Position numbers and translations under genes: made by a program. The notes below the pieces were generated by a model, which saw nothing but the letters and a program-made list of their open reading frames with translations, was not told the DNA's origin and ran no database searches. 64,000 nucleotides of DNA from Patellaria atrata CBS 101060 (lineage: Eukaryota; Ascomycota; Dothideomycetes; Patellariales; Patellariaceae), in contig MU006094.1 in assembly GCA_010093705.1 (NCBI GenBank), positions 1,029,550 to 1,093,549 of the forward strand. The letters are read 5' to 3'. Each line of letters begins with the position of its first letter. Positions within the stretch are counted from its first letter, which is position 1. Below, piece by piece: positions 53,201 through 64,000 of the stretch.

Positions 53201-56200
53201 TCTGAACAGTCAAAACAATGATGATGATGATGACGATGACGATCTCAGAGTAGTAAAAACAATCATTGTCTACATCCATATATGGCGAATATAAGTGGCG
53301 AGACCTACGGTATATCGACTAGCGGACTCCGTTACCAGAAAGAATAGTCGTGACCTCGCCCGGAACAGACAACCACTCTATGCGGTTCACTTAGGACGAG
53401 GAGAATCGAGGAACTCGCTCAGTTTGGTCAAAGGCCCTCCACCTTTGAAAGAATCATAAGTATAATGATGTTCGGCTTTGGAAAGTTCTAGACCTACGGC
53501 AAGAGAACCTGGCTGCGCGGGGTTGCGTAAGGATAAGGAGCTATGGCTACATGCGATTTCATGTATGGCCTCTACTGACGGTCATCATAACAACTAGCCC
53601 CTACTGTAAGATCATAATAGGCCTCGATCCGGTCAGGTATACGATTGCTTACGTATCGCGTTCTCAGTCGATTATAATAGTAGGGGGGGCTAATGCTTAA
53701 GTTCCCCAATATCGGCATCCTGAGTGCAGTTATGTGATGGCGAAGGGGATTTCTGCAGAATCGTGCATCCACAACCTCGGGGTATAGTGGAATGGAGTCG
53801 AAATTCCATTGTCCGAAGCGCCTTCTAGAAAACCACAAGCGAAGTGATAAAAATAATGGATGAAGCCATAGATGCCATCACCGATTTTGTAAGGTCTAAG
53901 CTAAGCTGTGCGAGGTGGATAATGGCCTGACAATAATCTGTTTCATAAATAGATTGATTAAGGACGTAAGGAAGGACATCTACTTCTAGAAAAAAGGGTC
54001 CTGGATCTGAAAGGAGGATTATATCAACGAATCAATTGTATCGAGTCGGTCTGATGGAACTCATCTAGCGATTAGTGGAACCATTGTAAAATAGAGTATC
54101 GGACGACGGTAATGTGAGATAATGCCTGGTGCTCAGCGCCTAGTTCTTTCATTGTCACAGCATTGCTCACTTACTATACATTCTAAGGTAGTATTTGACT
54201 CCCCCGAATAACATAGTAGAAAATATGAGAATGGGGCCAAACCGAACATATTGTTAGACCGTGAAGATAGTCAAAGTTAGTTGATAGTCGGACTTATCAG
54301 CGGTTGTTCGACACGTGTAAAGAGACTGAGTAGTGTCAGCCTTGACGAGTGAGGATGGACACACTTCCAGTTGTTGAGTACTCAAATGAGTTATCTCAGT
54401 TCGTTGGACTCCGCTTCAATTATGTTACTTGATTATCTGTTACAAATCAAACCTTGTAAAGGCTTCGAAGCTGCACCGCATATCTAGCCGAACCGGTGAA
54501 AGTACATGCGTAGGTTGGATTGTGGTAGGATTTTTTGAGAGCATTAGAAGCTCGTACCATTGAATTGATAATGGTCAAAGATATCATCGACGATTGCAAC
54601 ATTGTTCATAATGGCTGTAAGAGGGATAATTGAAGTATCACATAGATTTGCTGTGCAGACGATCGTGGCATACCTGCATTACCCTGAAATCACTCACTGC
54701 GATAAGGTTTACTCTCTTGCAATTTACAAACCACAAGTTATTCTTTATTCTTCCCGATTTTCAGAATGGTGGGAGAAGTCTGGTACTCGTAGAGTGACCG
54801 CTCTTCTCGATCTCAATGTCAGTACTGACCATTACGGTCTTCGTCGTATTGCGAGAGTGTATCGTATTGTAGATTATCCGGAAGACAATTTTGAGGGCGG
54901 GAAGACGAGCAACCGAGAAATATGAACACTTTGTCCTGCATGTATTCCGTAATACATGGTCGTATATGTATGAGAAAGAAGTCAGTATTTACAATAAGAC
55001 TACTAGATTAATCGACCTTTAAGCTGGGGGATGTTGGCCTTAACCACGTTTCAACAGCTGCTCAGCGTAGATCTCAACCGCCAAATTGTTGACTCGAGCT
55101 CCATCCGCATGCTTGAGGATCGGGTGATATCATCCTTGAAAAAGCATAAATCCAAACGTCGTCATATGCGGCTGATTAACGTCCTCTAGAACCAACGAAA
55201 ATCGCCATGCTGTGCATGCGAGGGCACTGGGATCATAGAATGGATACTAAATCAGGGCCACAAACTGTTGACCTGATAGTTAGAGGCTTCGGGGAATTGT
55301 TGCTGCAGCATCCTGTCCGTATGCAGCGGACTGATAGCGGTGACGTGAAACTCGGTGCTACTGGTTAAGCTCGTGGCGAATTACTCCGGGACTGGCGCGG
55401 AGGCAGCATGTTACAGTGCGCAAGTGATCATTGGTTTCTTAGTCGCGGTGACGAGGCGGAGCATGTAAGCAGACTGATCTGGACTGAGTAGTATTTCATG
55501 AGACTTTCGGTAGAACTATGGAGTGTACCCGTGGTTTCAGGAGAAGTATAGGAATTTTGAGATTGGTTTGTGACCCTAGAAGAACCCCAAAATCTCTAGT
55601 TACATGGAGACTGAAGGGTAGATCCTTGCCTTGTGTGCTTCAATTGCCACATACACGGTTTTCAATGCGTAGTCGTCGCATTTTCCTACGTCAGTTCGGA
55701 AGTATATTGGCCGCAGATTGAAGATGCAGCGGCAAACTTGTGCCACATGCAACCGGGGTCCTTTTGTCTGGTAGTTATGGACAGCATTGTTCAGTCGTAA
55801 TGAATTTGAGTGTCTCAATTTCCCATGCTAGGATATCTGTACGGTGTTGTCCGTTATGTAGACTATGATCCACGGTTAATTCTAGATAGGATGGGGTTGT
55901 ACAGAATAACCACTACGTGAAAGAATGGAGTTTTGCACAAGAGGACAGTAGCAAGGTTGGAAAGACTTCACTCCTCCTACATAAGTCTAGGATTCGGGAC
56001 GCGCAGTACTCGTCGATCAGAACCGGGGTAAAGATGAATCTCCGGTTTGCAGATGAGCATTAGACGCTGCTGCTAGATAAGCTACAAGCATGCGAGGGGT
56101 TCTCGAATAAACTTGCGAGCGGCGGGTCGAAATTGAGAGAAATTGCTTGAGTTGCATACTTAAACAGCGGTCTGCAAGTCACAATTAGCTATAGGGGTAG

Positions 56201-59200
56201 GGCCTGACAGAATGTTCAGTTCCTTTGGGTACACATCCTTTCTACCTACCTAGAGATTGTTGATGAATTAAAGTTTATGCTGAAACAGAGTACGATGCAG
56301 TCTGTACGTCTAAGGGACCTGTAGACATATGGTAGCAACAATGCCTGTCTGCGGAGGTTCCGATGATGATTATGGGTCCTTGTATACATTCAGGCGGATA
56401 TGATTAGATTAGTCTTGAAGTCTGGGTTTAGTTTCTGAAACATACCCAATGATTTTGCAGACCAGGTGTTCAGTTCTGACAACCACCGTTTTTGACGTCA
56501 GGATGCCAACCCTTGGCCCTGGAAAGAATCTGTTTGGATGATTTTGTGAAATAAACGTAAGTAAATTATCTGTGGAGTGGCATCCCTCACATTCGTGGGA
56601 TGGACAAGGGGCCCTGAGAAGATCCACTGCAGCTGTTTTTACGAAAATCTCAGCAGCATGGGTTTGATATGTATCGGCATCCAACCGATGGGCCGAATGG
56701 CGATCGATAAGGGAGCATTTATTGAGCGTGCTATAGTAGTATTCTGTACAAGTCCTCACTACCGTAGTTCTACTCTAGCTTGTCTTGCCGTAGTTGAAGC
56801 AAGAGCCTGGGTACGCATGTGCACTATTGATGCAGAGTGAAGCTCGAACTGCGAAGGTCACCGTCGGCCGAAAGCTCAAAATCACGACTCAAGAGAATTA
56901 TTGTCTGTGTAGGGTTAATCACCAAACTGAAATCGTTGAAACTAGTTGACTTTGAGCAACACACCGAGGACCAGGATGCGATGCGCCACGTTCTTCTTTC
57001 TCTGAAGCGCAAGCAGATGAGCTTTTTGTCTTCGTGAGGCTAGCACGGCCAGGAAATGTGACTCCGTAAGATCTGGGGCTTGGCAAAAGATAATAATGGG
57101 AGTGAGATCGGTTGGAATTGCTTGCTGATGCTGATGAGATCTACATATCAGGCCATGTATTTGGACTGTCTTTGACGCATAATATTCCCTTCGGAGTATT
57201 GACTGTAAAGGGAAGCCGCCTAAAGGTCGGTAGGCATTTTGCTGAAGCCTCGTGGGAAGAGCGTAGGGATTGCTGCCCGTTTACGAGTGCCGCTCCCGCC
57301 GTTGAAACTTGGGGGATAACCGTTTGGGACTTGTCATGACCGTTTTAGGGAAGGACCCCTGTTGGCGATGAAACCCATCCTTGTTTTCGATGTGCGCGCA
57401 TCCCGCGAATAAGTGACAATGATGCAGAGAGGGCTGCATCTCGGAAAGTCAGTGTGATCCAACGGAGTGGAAGAAGATTTACATCCTAGAGTCATATTAC
57501 CCTTCAATTGGGCCGCTCACAGACCAAATGCATTTTATCCAGGGCAAAATCCTTTTCATGGTTTCGTAGAGGATTTGAGTTTGCTTTGACTAGAGTCACA
57601 GGACAGAGGCGTAAACGGAAATGAAAAAGATACACGCCTTCAACAGGTGAACTGCATGATTAGCACGTCAGTAACTGTTATAGGATCCCGTGGCCTATGG
57701 TCCTTCTGAGCTCAACCGTGGGACGGATATCAGAGACGGCGAGACGCATGATTATCTTCATCTTGCGTCTATCCTGAGGTTGGAACCCGTTAGGGTGAAT
57801 ACGTAAATACGGGAACAAATGAATTGCGTGCAACGCATCAAGCTTAAAGCTTCGGTGAGGTGAGCTAGGATAAAAGATAGTAGAGGCCGATATATCGAAA
57901 GTCACTATTGGAATTTCCAATTATTGTACAAGCGCGTACGTGTATGTATTGTACGATCACTGGTCGATAGATGATGTGATTGATGAGGAAGGCCTAGCCG
58001 TGCTAAAGAACGGTAACAAACGGCATAGAAGCTTCATGGAAATGATAAAGTTCATGTGTGCTGTAACTCGTCTATAAGTCTATAACAGAGATGATATGCT
58101 GCGAGGATAGCCTGCTAGTGCGGTAATATCTAGAAATCCTTCTGTTGTTACTTGCGCAGTTGCGATCAGCTCTGAAAGACTCTTTATCAATGAAACATTC
58201 CGATTGCAGATTTGAAGGCAAGAATAATTGATAGTTCCGCAGTTCGATGCTCTCAAGAAAGAAAGTGCTTAACGTCGTAAGGAGGATTCCGTCGAGCCAT
58301 GGTAGCCGTGATTTGAATATATTGCGACCTCGTCATCCTCAGATTGGTGCTATTGCAGGTCTGTGTGTTGAGGATAATATTGCCTGCTCCCGGGCCACAC
58401 AAGGAGATTAACCGCACCCAATAGGTGAGACTACCGGCCTCACCTACAAAGAATAATAACCCAGGAAACCAGTACTGTTTGAAAGGCTGAATACGGTGAT
58501 CACAAGGAGGAATGCTGCAAAGATGGAAGCGCAAGGAGTTTGAAGAGCGCACAGACACCACGGACAGATATCAGATTGATATGAAAACAACCAATTCCAA
58601 TAATGAATTCTTCAACATGGGGATATTGAACAAATGTTGTATTTTTCTCACATACAAAAGTCTAGACCTTGGGAAAATGAAGAGAACAGGACGACTAAAG
58701 ACGAAATGACGGCAGGTCGGATCGTGAGCTCGGAGAATTTTGGCATCCACTGATTTGCTAGCAATATCATATAACGAACATTTGCTCGTTTATGATAATC
58801 GATAGATTGTTGCCGGTGGAAGTTTTGTACCGACACCCAGTGACGGTTTAATGGTGATTGTTACACCACCACAGGAGAGAGTACGCTCTTACGTTGTATC
58901 AGCGTACAACATCTCTGTTACATGAAGACCTATGCCAGATGATTACTTCCGATGATGTGCTGACAAGGCATGCGAGGCATGTAAGATTCCCTTTCACGTG
59001 AAGACGATGCCATAGACCAAGCGTGGGATTGGAGCATCGATTTTCCAAACCGCGAGACTGGAAACCAATTTGCAAGCACACCAATCAAAAAAATAGATAG
59101 TGCATAATCTGCAGATCAGCCTACAGAGCCCTGGGTAATAATGAGCTCAGTAGCCTGCATTTAACACGTCGAGGGTGTAAGATTGTCGCAGGACTCTAGA

Positions 59201-59456
59201 TTGTAGGAAGAGAAATGGCGATACATGAAAGAAAAGTTAGGAAGCGGCTACCGATAGCCTAGGAAAGAAATTGTCCGTAGTGAATACTGTACGTCGAAAA
59301 GTAACTGTGTATATCCATGAATTTCATGAATCGATTATTAACATTCATGAGAGGTGTTGGCATGAAGAAGGAGGCCCATGAAATGAACCTAGAAAGATGA
59401 AGGAAAGTATGATGATTGAGCTAACGAGATAGCGGTCCCACTTGAGGATTATCATT
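50291..59456. other. 9-kb stretch without recognisable genes
   Basis: The longest open frames are about 116 codons and have no family features. An A-rich run (50233-50255) lies just before this stretch. A TATAAG element with a CT-rich leader sits at 51712-51750. GGGGGTATAAAGCCCC at 52911-52926 on the plus strand resembles an inverted array unit. A GAT-type microsatellite lies at 53218-53245. I see no terminal repeats, transposase or reverse-transcriptase motifs. Confidence 0.5.
53218..53245 (+). repeat. GAT/GAC trinucleotide repeat
   Basis: About eight GAT triplets with two GAC variants. Confidence 0.9.
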
Positions 59457-59810
59457 TCAAATTATCCTATGGAAGAAAGGGATTTCTAGGATTCTAGGGA
59501 GTCTTGCGGGCGGGTGATGCCAGGTGGAAGGGAACCGTGGCAAGCGTGGGAGGAGACGCATAATGGTGAGGGTTAGGGAAGTCAGGATGAGGGTAAAGTA
59601 GTAAGGGGAGATGATGAGAGGAAGCTTAGGAAAAATGGCTCCTCTAATCCTCTTGGGGGTTTTCTTGGGCTTCTTCGAAGTTTCTAGACGCTTTTCTTGC
59701 GGGACCTGCTCTAACCGAGAATGATCGGCAGCGTGATCTACACCGCGGTCTTTCCCGCGCTCGTGTTCCGTTGTGTGAGAACTAGTTGAGCTTGACCCGA
59801 GTTCTATCAT
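59457..59810 (-). CDS. Small hypothetical protein, basic with one hydrophobic segment
   Basis: A 117-codon frame from ATG 59810. The first 45 residues are polar and His/Glu/Arg-rich. A basic block (KKPKKTPKRIRG) is followed by a hydrophobic stretch (LPLIISPYYFTLILTSLTL) and a Pro/Arg/His-rich end. If real it could be a single-pass membrane peptide, but the composition is also what an A/G-biased strand can give by chance. No family recognised, and it stands alone in a gene-free region. Confidence 0.28.
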   Translation of the reverse strand: MIELGSSSTSSHTTEHERGKDRGVDHAADHSRLEQVPQEKRLETSKKPKKTPKRIRGAIFPKLPLIISPYYFTLILTSLTLTIMRLLPRLPRFPSTWHHPPARLPRILEIPFFHRII

Positions 59811-62800
59811 GGATGAGCCTTGAAAGCTCTCCCGGACTGGCTAAGCACACGAGCAATCCGACACGATATCCGTTACCTTGGGCCAACGCGCACTAATAAT
59901 TACCGTGAGTTGACTTTTAGGTTGTTATTAAGGTAACGTATTCAACGTGATTGATCGTCTCTTTGTGTACCTCCATGGGATAGATTCTCCTTAGTCCATA
60001 CTCCATAGTTCTACGTCGCCGACTATGTTATCATGTAACTCCCATTTTGGTAAAATCGTCGCTTTACCTCATCCATACAATATGATATGCGCTTCCCAAA
60101 ACGGCTTTACCATTGTTATTGCTTGCGACAACGAACGAAAAGAGAGTATTGATTTGACCTTTTCTGGTCTACCCAGTGCCACGGTCTGTTTCGCGTACCG
60201 ATCCTCAAGCCTCGTGCAAAATGGTCTAACAAGTGGCGGGATCGGTTAGAGGACTTCTCATCTCCACCGTCGCAGACTGACGTCCAACGTGCCGGATCGC
60301 TATCTCATCCAAGTTTATTCCCACTGTGACCTGAGACTGCGCAGCCAATCCAAAAATATTCATATTATTTGACACTGCGCTTTTAAGAGAAATAATAGAT
60401 CTTACTTATAATATGCAATACATGCCTGCTGGAGTGGGGCATGCTCCTGCAGAGCGGACGAGTCTTGACGAAAACTTGAAATGTCCGAAACAGAACAGTG
60501 ATGCGATGCCTCATAAATGCAAATTTTACCGCCGATTTCATCATTGTACTGGATTGAGAGTACTGTGCTGTATGTATGTACAACTTATTGAAGGGCCTTA
60601 ACTGCTCAACGCCTCTCAACAACTAGATAGTGCAGCTAATATGGATTGGTCTAGTCAATGACATTGAAAGCAAATGGAAGTGTACAGTACTGCCCTTGAC
60701 CCATCCGCGGGGGAGATATGCTCTAGCCCATCTCATAGGCTGACGAATGCAGCATGATCTGCAAAGGAAATAACCCTTTTTGTTCTCCGCAAAACTGTAT
60801 GTATGGTAACTTGGCTGTAACTTGCTGTAACTTTGGGAGACCTCTAGACGGCTCGGTTACATGACACAGGAAAAAGCCGTAATGATTCCCTTGATCGAAG
60901 AGCGTCAGCGCGTGGGGCACCAGTATCAGGTGGAGCTCTTCGCGCGTTGATGATCGACCCGCCATAGGACAGGCTAGTTTGTTGCGCAAAGAGTTCGACT
61001 TAAGGGGCTTAAAGTTATACGTGTAGGAGCAAATCTATCTGGACATCTACGGATTGGCTTCATACCGAAACCCTCTTAGCGGACTGGCGACGCAACGAAC
61101 TACGTACCACTAAGCGTTAAGTTCTGGGACGGAGAAAATCCCAGATTGGTGAATTTGTCGTTTCCCGCGCTTGCCTATTAGTTAGTGTCAGAAAGAAAGG
61201 TGTTGTCCAAATATATACCACCTACTATCGTGGTATCATCGCATGGTGGGTGTTAAATTAGGAGGCGAGTAAGGGAACCCTAAGACAACCTGTAGATCGA
61301 CCAGTTCATCATCGTTATATGATCATCCACCCCTCTCCCTTCGTTTCTTCGACGAGTCATAGGCTCAAGATGGTCTGGGAGTTATGAGCTGTACTGTTAG
61401 TGCGATTCTTTGGTCAGCCGCGGCCCTGAGGATCCGATGGCAAAGGTGTGTGGTGTCACTGGTGTGTGAGATGTGAATGGACTGCTAGAGCTAGACAGCG
61501 AGAGGAGTAGAGAGACTAGAAAGTAAGCCCGATACCTAAACCACACCCAATTTCAAGCCATGCGGATCATCAACGCCGCCAGAGCCATGTCCATCGGAGG
61601 ATTCGCTTGTGATTTCTACGCTATCAAAGTTGAGAATGATTACTGGCCCCTCCCTACATTCGTGTACATACACACCGTCGTTTGCGAGCTTACTAAAATA
61701 GACGGTGGTGTATGTGTTTGCCCTATCTTCAAAAATGCTGTCGACTTGACGGATCAAAATCTGCTACCAGTACAATCTTGTGCTATGGTTTGCGGTGTCA
61801 CTGAAGCTGACCTCGACGAGTGCTTTCTCCACATCGGTCTAAGAATTGTGAGAATGACAAAGGAGGCGTAGGCAGGGGTGCTTAAAGGATGCCTCCACCG
61901 TTTGTTATGACCCTCGTCGTACTTCTCCTGTACTGTACCTGGTCATTTTCATCAAGTGGATGTGCTCTTTTCTCACGCCTCTTACTTCTGCGGCCCCCCT
62001 TTGACTTTGTGCGTCCAAAAAATCCCACGAGGTCCGGGATCGAGTGCCTTTATTTCACATCAGCCCTGCGGACATAAGCTGCGGCCAAGGATAAAGAAAT
62101 CACACGAACGGGGACTTCGATATTGCTATATTGTAACTCTACGACACCACCGAGTAACAGGTAGCTTTAAAGTTATCTCAGCACTTTAAAAATTGCCAGC
62201 TTCTTCTGCGCCGTCGATCGATCTTGATAGATATTCCCGCAAAGTGCGAATCTCACCGTCACACAGATCTCTTCAATAGTGTACAGATAGCTCCCCGAGC
62301 CCCGTCCTTTACGTTCTTTTTTTATTTTTTCCTAATTCACCTTTTTCAGTTTCATTATCAAGGAGGGCCGGTGCCACCTTGCGCTCTTTTGGTGCGATTA
62401 TCGAATCGTGGTGCAGTTACTTTGCCGAGATCGGGGAAGTGCTATTTCTCACTAAAAGGCTTCCTACGCTTTAGAAAAAAAAGCAAAAGCAAAGGTCCAA
62501 AAACAGTATTGGAGCAAGGCCGTGACGCCTCACGGTCTATCATTGTTGCTGTTGTGCACTTGTGTGCCTCTCTAACCGAGGAATTTAACCGTCACACTGG
62601 ACTCGTGAGAGTCTCGTGGGGCCCGTGGGAAAGTCTCCCTTTCTTCACCCCGGTTGGATCTGCAGCGCATCATTGCCCCGTCCACCCTTACCCTGTAACG
62701 CCTCATTCCTCGAACGGTTGGATAGCCGGCGCTGTATAGATTGACAGGACCAGGCATCTTTGGCGGATCTCCGTCCCTGCTCCCTTGCCCGACCACGCCG

Positions 62801-63298
62801 ACTACTCAAGATAGACAAGACTCCTAGCAAAGAGTAAAACCGTTCAAGGGCCGCTCAAGGGCGCATATGACCAACTTCTCCCTTTACAGTAACATCTGCA
62901 CTGCCGTTGAGGGGACAAGTGTGGGCACGGCTCCTCCCAGATAATAACGGTTCGCTTCCTCCAAACGTCGACCCATCACCGCCGCCCAGGCCATCGTTGT
63001 CTGATCCGTGCTACTGGTGACGGCGACGTCTAACTCCCTGATCTTTACCTTTCACAGATCGTATACCTACAGTACTTGTACAAGAACACTCCTGCGGGCC
63101 CAAGCCTCTTTTCTCGCTTCTTAATAGCCTCCTCTTGTTTGGCCTCAAGTCCTGTTCGTTAACCTCAGCTATCATTCCTTCAACTGCTTTCGCTAGCCGT
63201 TGTTGTAACTTGAACTTTTCTATCTCTGCCTTCTTGTTGCAGAGTGGGCTTGTTGCTCGAGTATTGCTTTTGGTTAACGTTGCTGTTCTCTATGAGAT
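59811..63298. other. Gene-poor stretch and promoter/leader of the right-edge gene
   Basis: No supported gene. Open frames at 61560-61871 and 62224-62739 lack family features. From about 62720 the plus strand becomes C/T-rich and is probably the promoter and long leader of the next gene. Confidence 0.5.
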
Positions 63299-64000
63299 AT
63301 GCATTTGTCGAGTATGGTACAGAACGGGAGGGATGAACGTCGTGAGGCGCACGATCCCATTCACCAACGACAACTTCATTATTATTCTCAAACTCAAAAC
63401 AAACCGCTTCATTCGCAACACGACATCGTTTCTGCACTTGCTTCGAATCAGTTTGCATCCCAACAGCAGTTGGAATATTCATACCACCAGCGCACCCCTC
63501 AGTCCCCTCCTTCGCCACCCGTAGAAGAGGTTAACAAGCCCTCACTACCTTCGATTTCGAGTCTGCTCGGAATAGCGGATGGTGACCGAGCGAACGGTGA
63601 GAGTGGTATGTAGACGAGAGTATATTCTCGAGAAACTTTTATTAACATCTGTTAGGGCAAAATCAACAACAACACTCTGCAGTGTCACAAAACGTGGTAG
63701 CGGCTGGACAGACACAGGAAACTCGACCTGATCAAACTCCTCAATCTTTTGGCCACACGATCGTGAGCAACCCCAGAATGACTTTACCGCCAACTCCTCC
63801 TATGCAGCCGGATTCCGTCGTTGACGGCAATCAGTCTCCTTCCGCCACCTCGCAGTCGTCAATATCTGCGGCTCCTTATTATCTCGGTTCCTCTCTCAAC
63901 AACATGGAACCACACCAGCAGCGCCAAAATGTACCGACCGTATCAGATACCAAGCGACACCATTCAATGACCATTCATTCGGGTGTTTCTCCTTATAGTA
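63299..64000 (+). CDS. N-terminal part of a probable transcription regulator, continues beyond the window
   Basis: Exon 1 runs from ATG 63299 (a second in-frame ATG is at 63314) to 63605. A 50-nt intron with a GTATGT donor and GTTAG acceptor follows, then an exon from 63656 that is still open at the window end. The protein is Gln/Ser/Pro/His-rich. It has a short conserved-looking block (KPSLPSISSLLGIADGD) and another (MTLPPTPPMQPDSVVDGNQ, SPSATSQSSISAAPYYL). Such blocks are typical of the disordered activation regions of fungal zinc-finger regulators. No DNA-binding domain lies inside the window, so the class is not determined; C2H2 is a guess. The joined frame stays open for 115 codons across exon 2, which supports the splice. 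Confidence 0.75.

Noticed and set aside
50291-59456. Search by eye for transposons, LTRs and viral-like genes
   Set aside because: No terminal repeats, target-site duplications or reverse-transcriptase, integrase or transposase motifs were recognised; a strongly decayed element cannot be excluded without a translated profile search.
61560-61871. 103-codon plus frame with several cysteines
   Set aside because: No signal peptide, no family match and no clear promoter; not enough to call.
62224-62739. 171-codon plus frame
   Set aside because: Composition is erratic, the opposite strand is open too, and it sits in the probable upstream region of the right-edge gene.

Overview
The window is nuclear DNA of a filamentous ascomycete (Pezizomycotina). 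Short introns of about 47-80 nt with GTRNGT donors interrupt most genes. The products are typical fungal ones: a DFG5/DCW1 GH76 protein, the R-SNARE Snc1, the fused mitochondrial Arg5,6 precursor, an Mcm1-type MADS factor, Mic19, Shb17 and a tetraspanin. A Leotiomycete is my impression only. All gene models were read by eye from the sequence. A 100-N assembly gap lies at 15592-15691.

Layout. 0-7.6 kb is a compact housekeeping block: the GH76 cell-wall enzyme (minus, cut by the window edge) diverging from Snc1, then the single-exon arginine gene. 8.6-11.4 kb is a decaying patch: a broken zinc-finger/aminoglycoside-phosphotransferase-like gene, a broken Nudix gene, and two diverged ~100-bp direct repeats around the Nudix relic. 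12.1-28.3 kb holds an APC-family permease, a tetraspanin, the MADS gene and a large F-box-like/UBA protein, separated by long spacers with simple and tandem repeats. 32.4-40.1 kb has Mic19, a stretch of ghost coding sequence, a tail-anchored-looking protein with one in-frame stop, Shb17 and a charged low-complexity protein with an in-frame intron-like segment.

From about 40.1 to 63.3 kb there is almost no recognisable gene. This desert contains a 16-bp minisatellite (45.4 kb) and, at about 46.2-50.3 kb, a train of strongly diverged units spaced mostly 370-400 bp apart. Each unit is centred on a TATA-like element flanked by a purine run (a minus-strand TATA box plus CT-rich start region if read on the minus strand). 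I do not recognise this array and consider it the most interesting object in the window. The right edge opens into a probable regulatory protein that runs off the window.

The intact genes serve separate cell functions (wall assembly, exocytosis, arginine synthesis, transport, cell identity, mitochondrial cristae, carbon metabolism). I see no biosynthetic cluster, CRISPR array, rRNA gene, credible tRNA or intact transposon.
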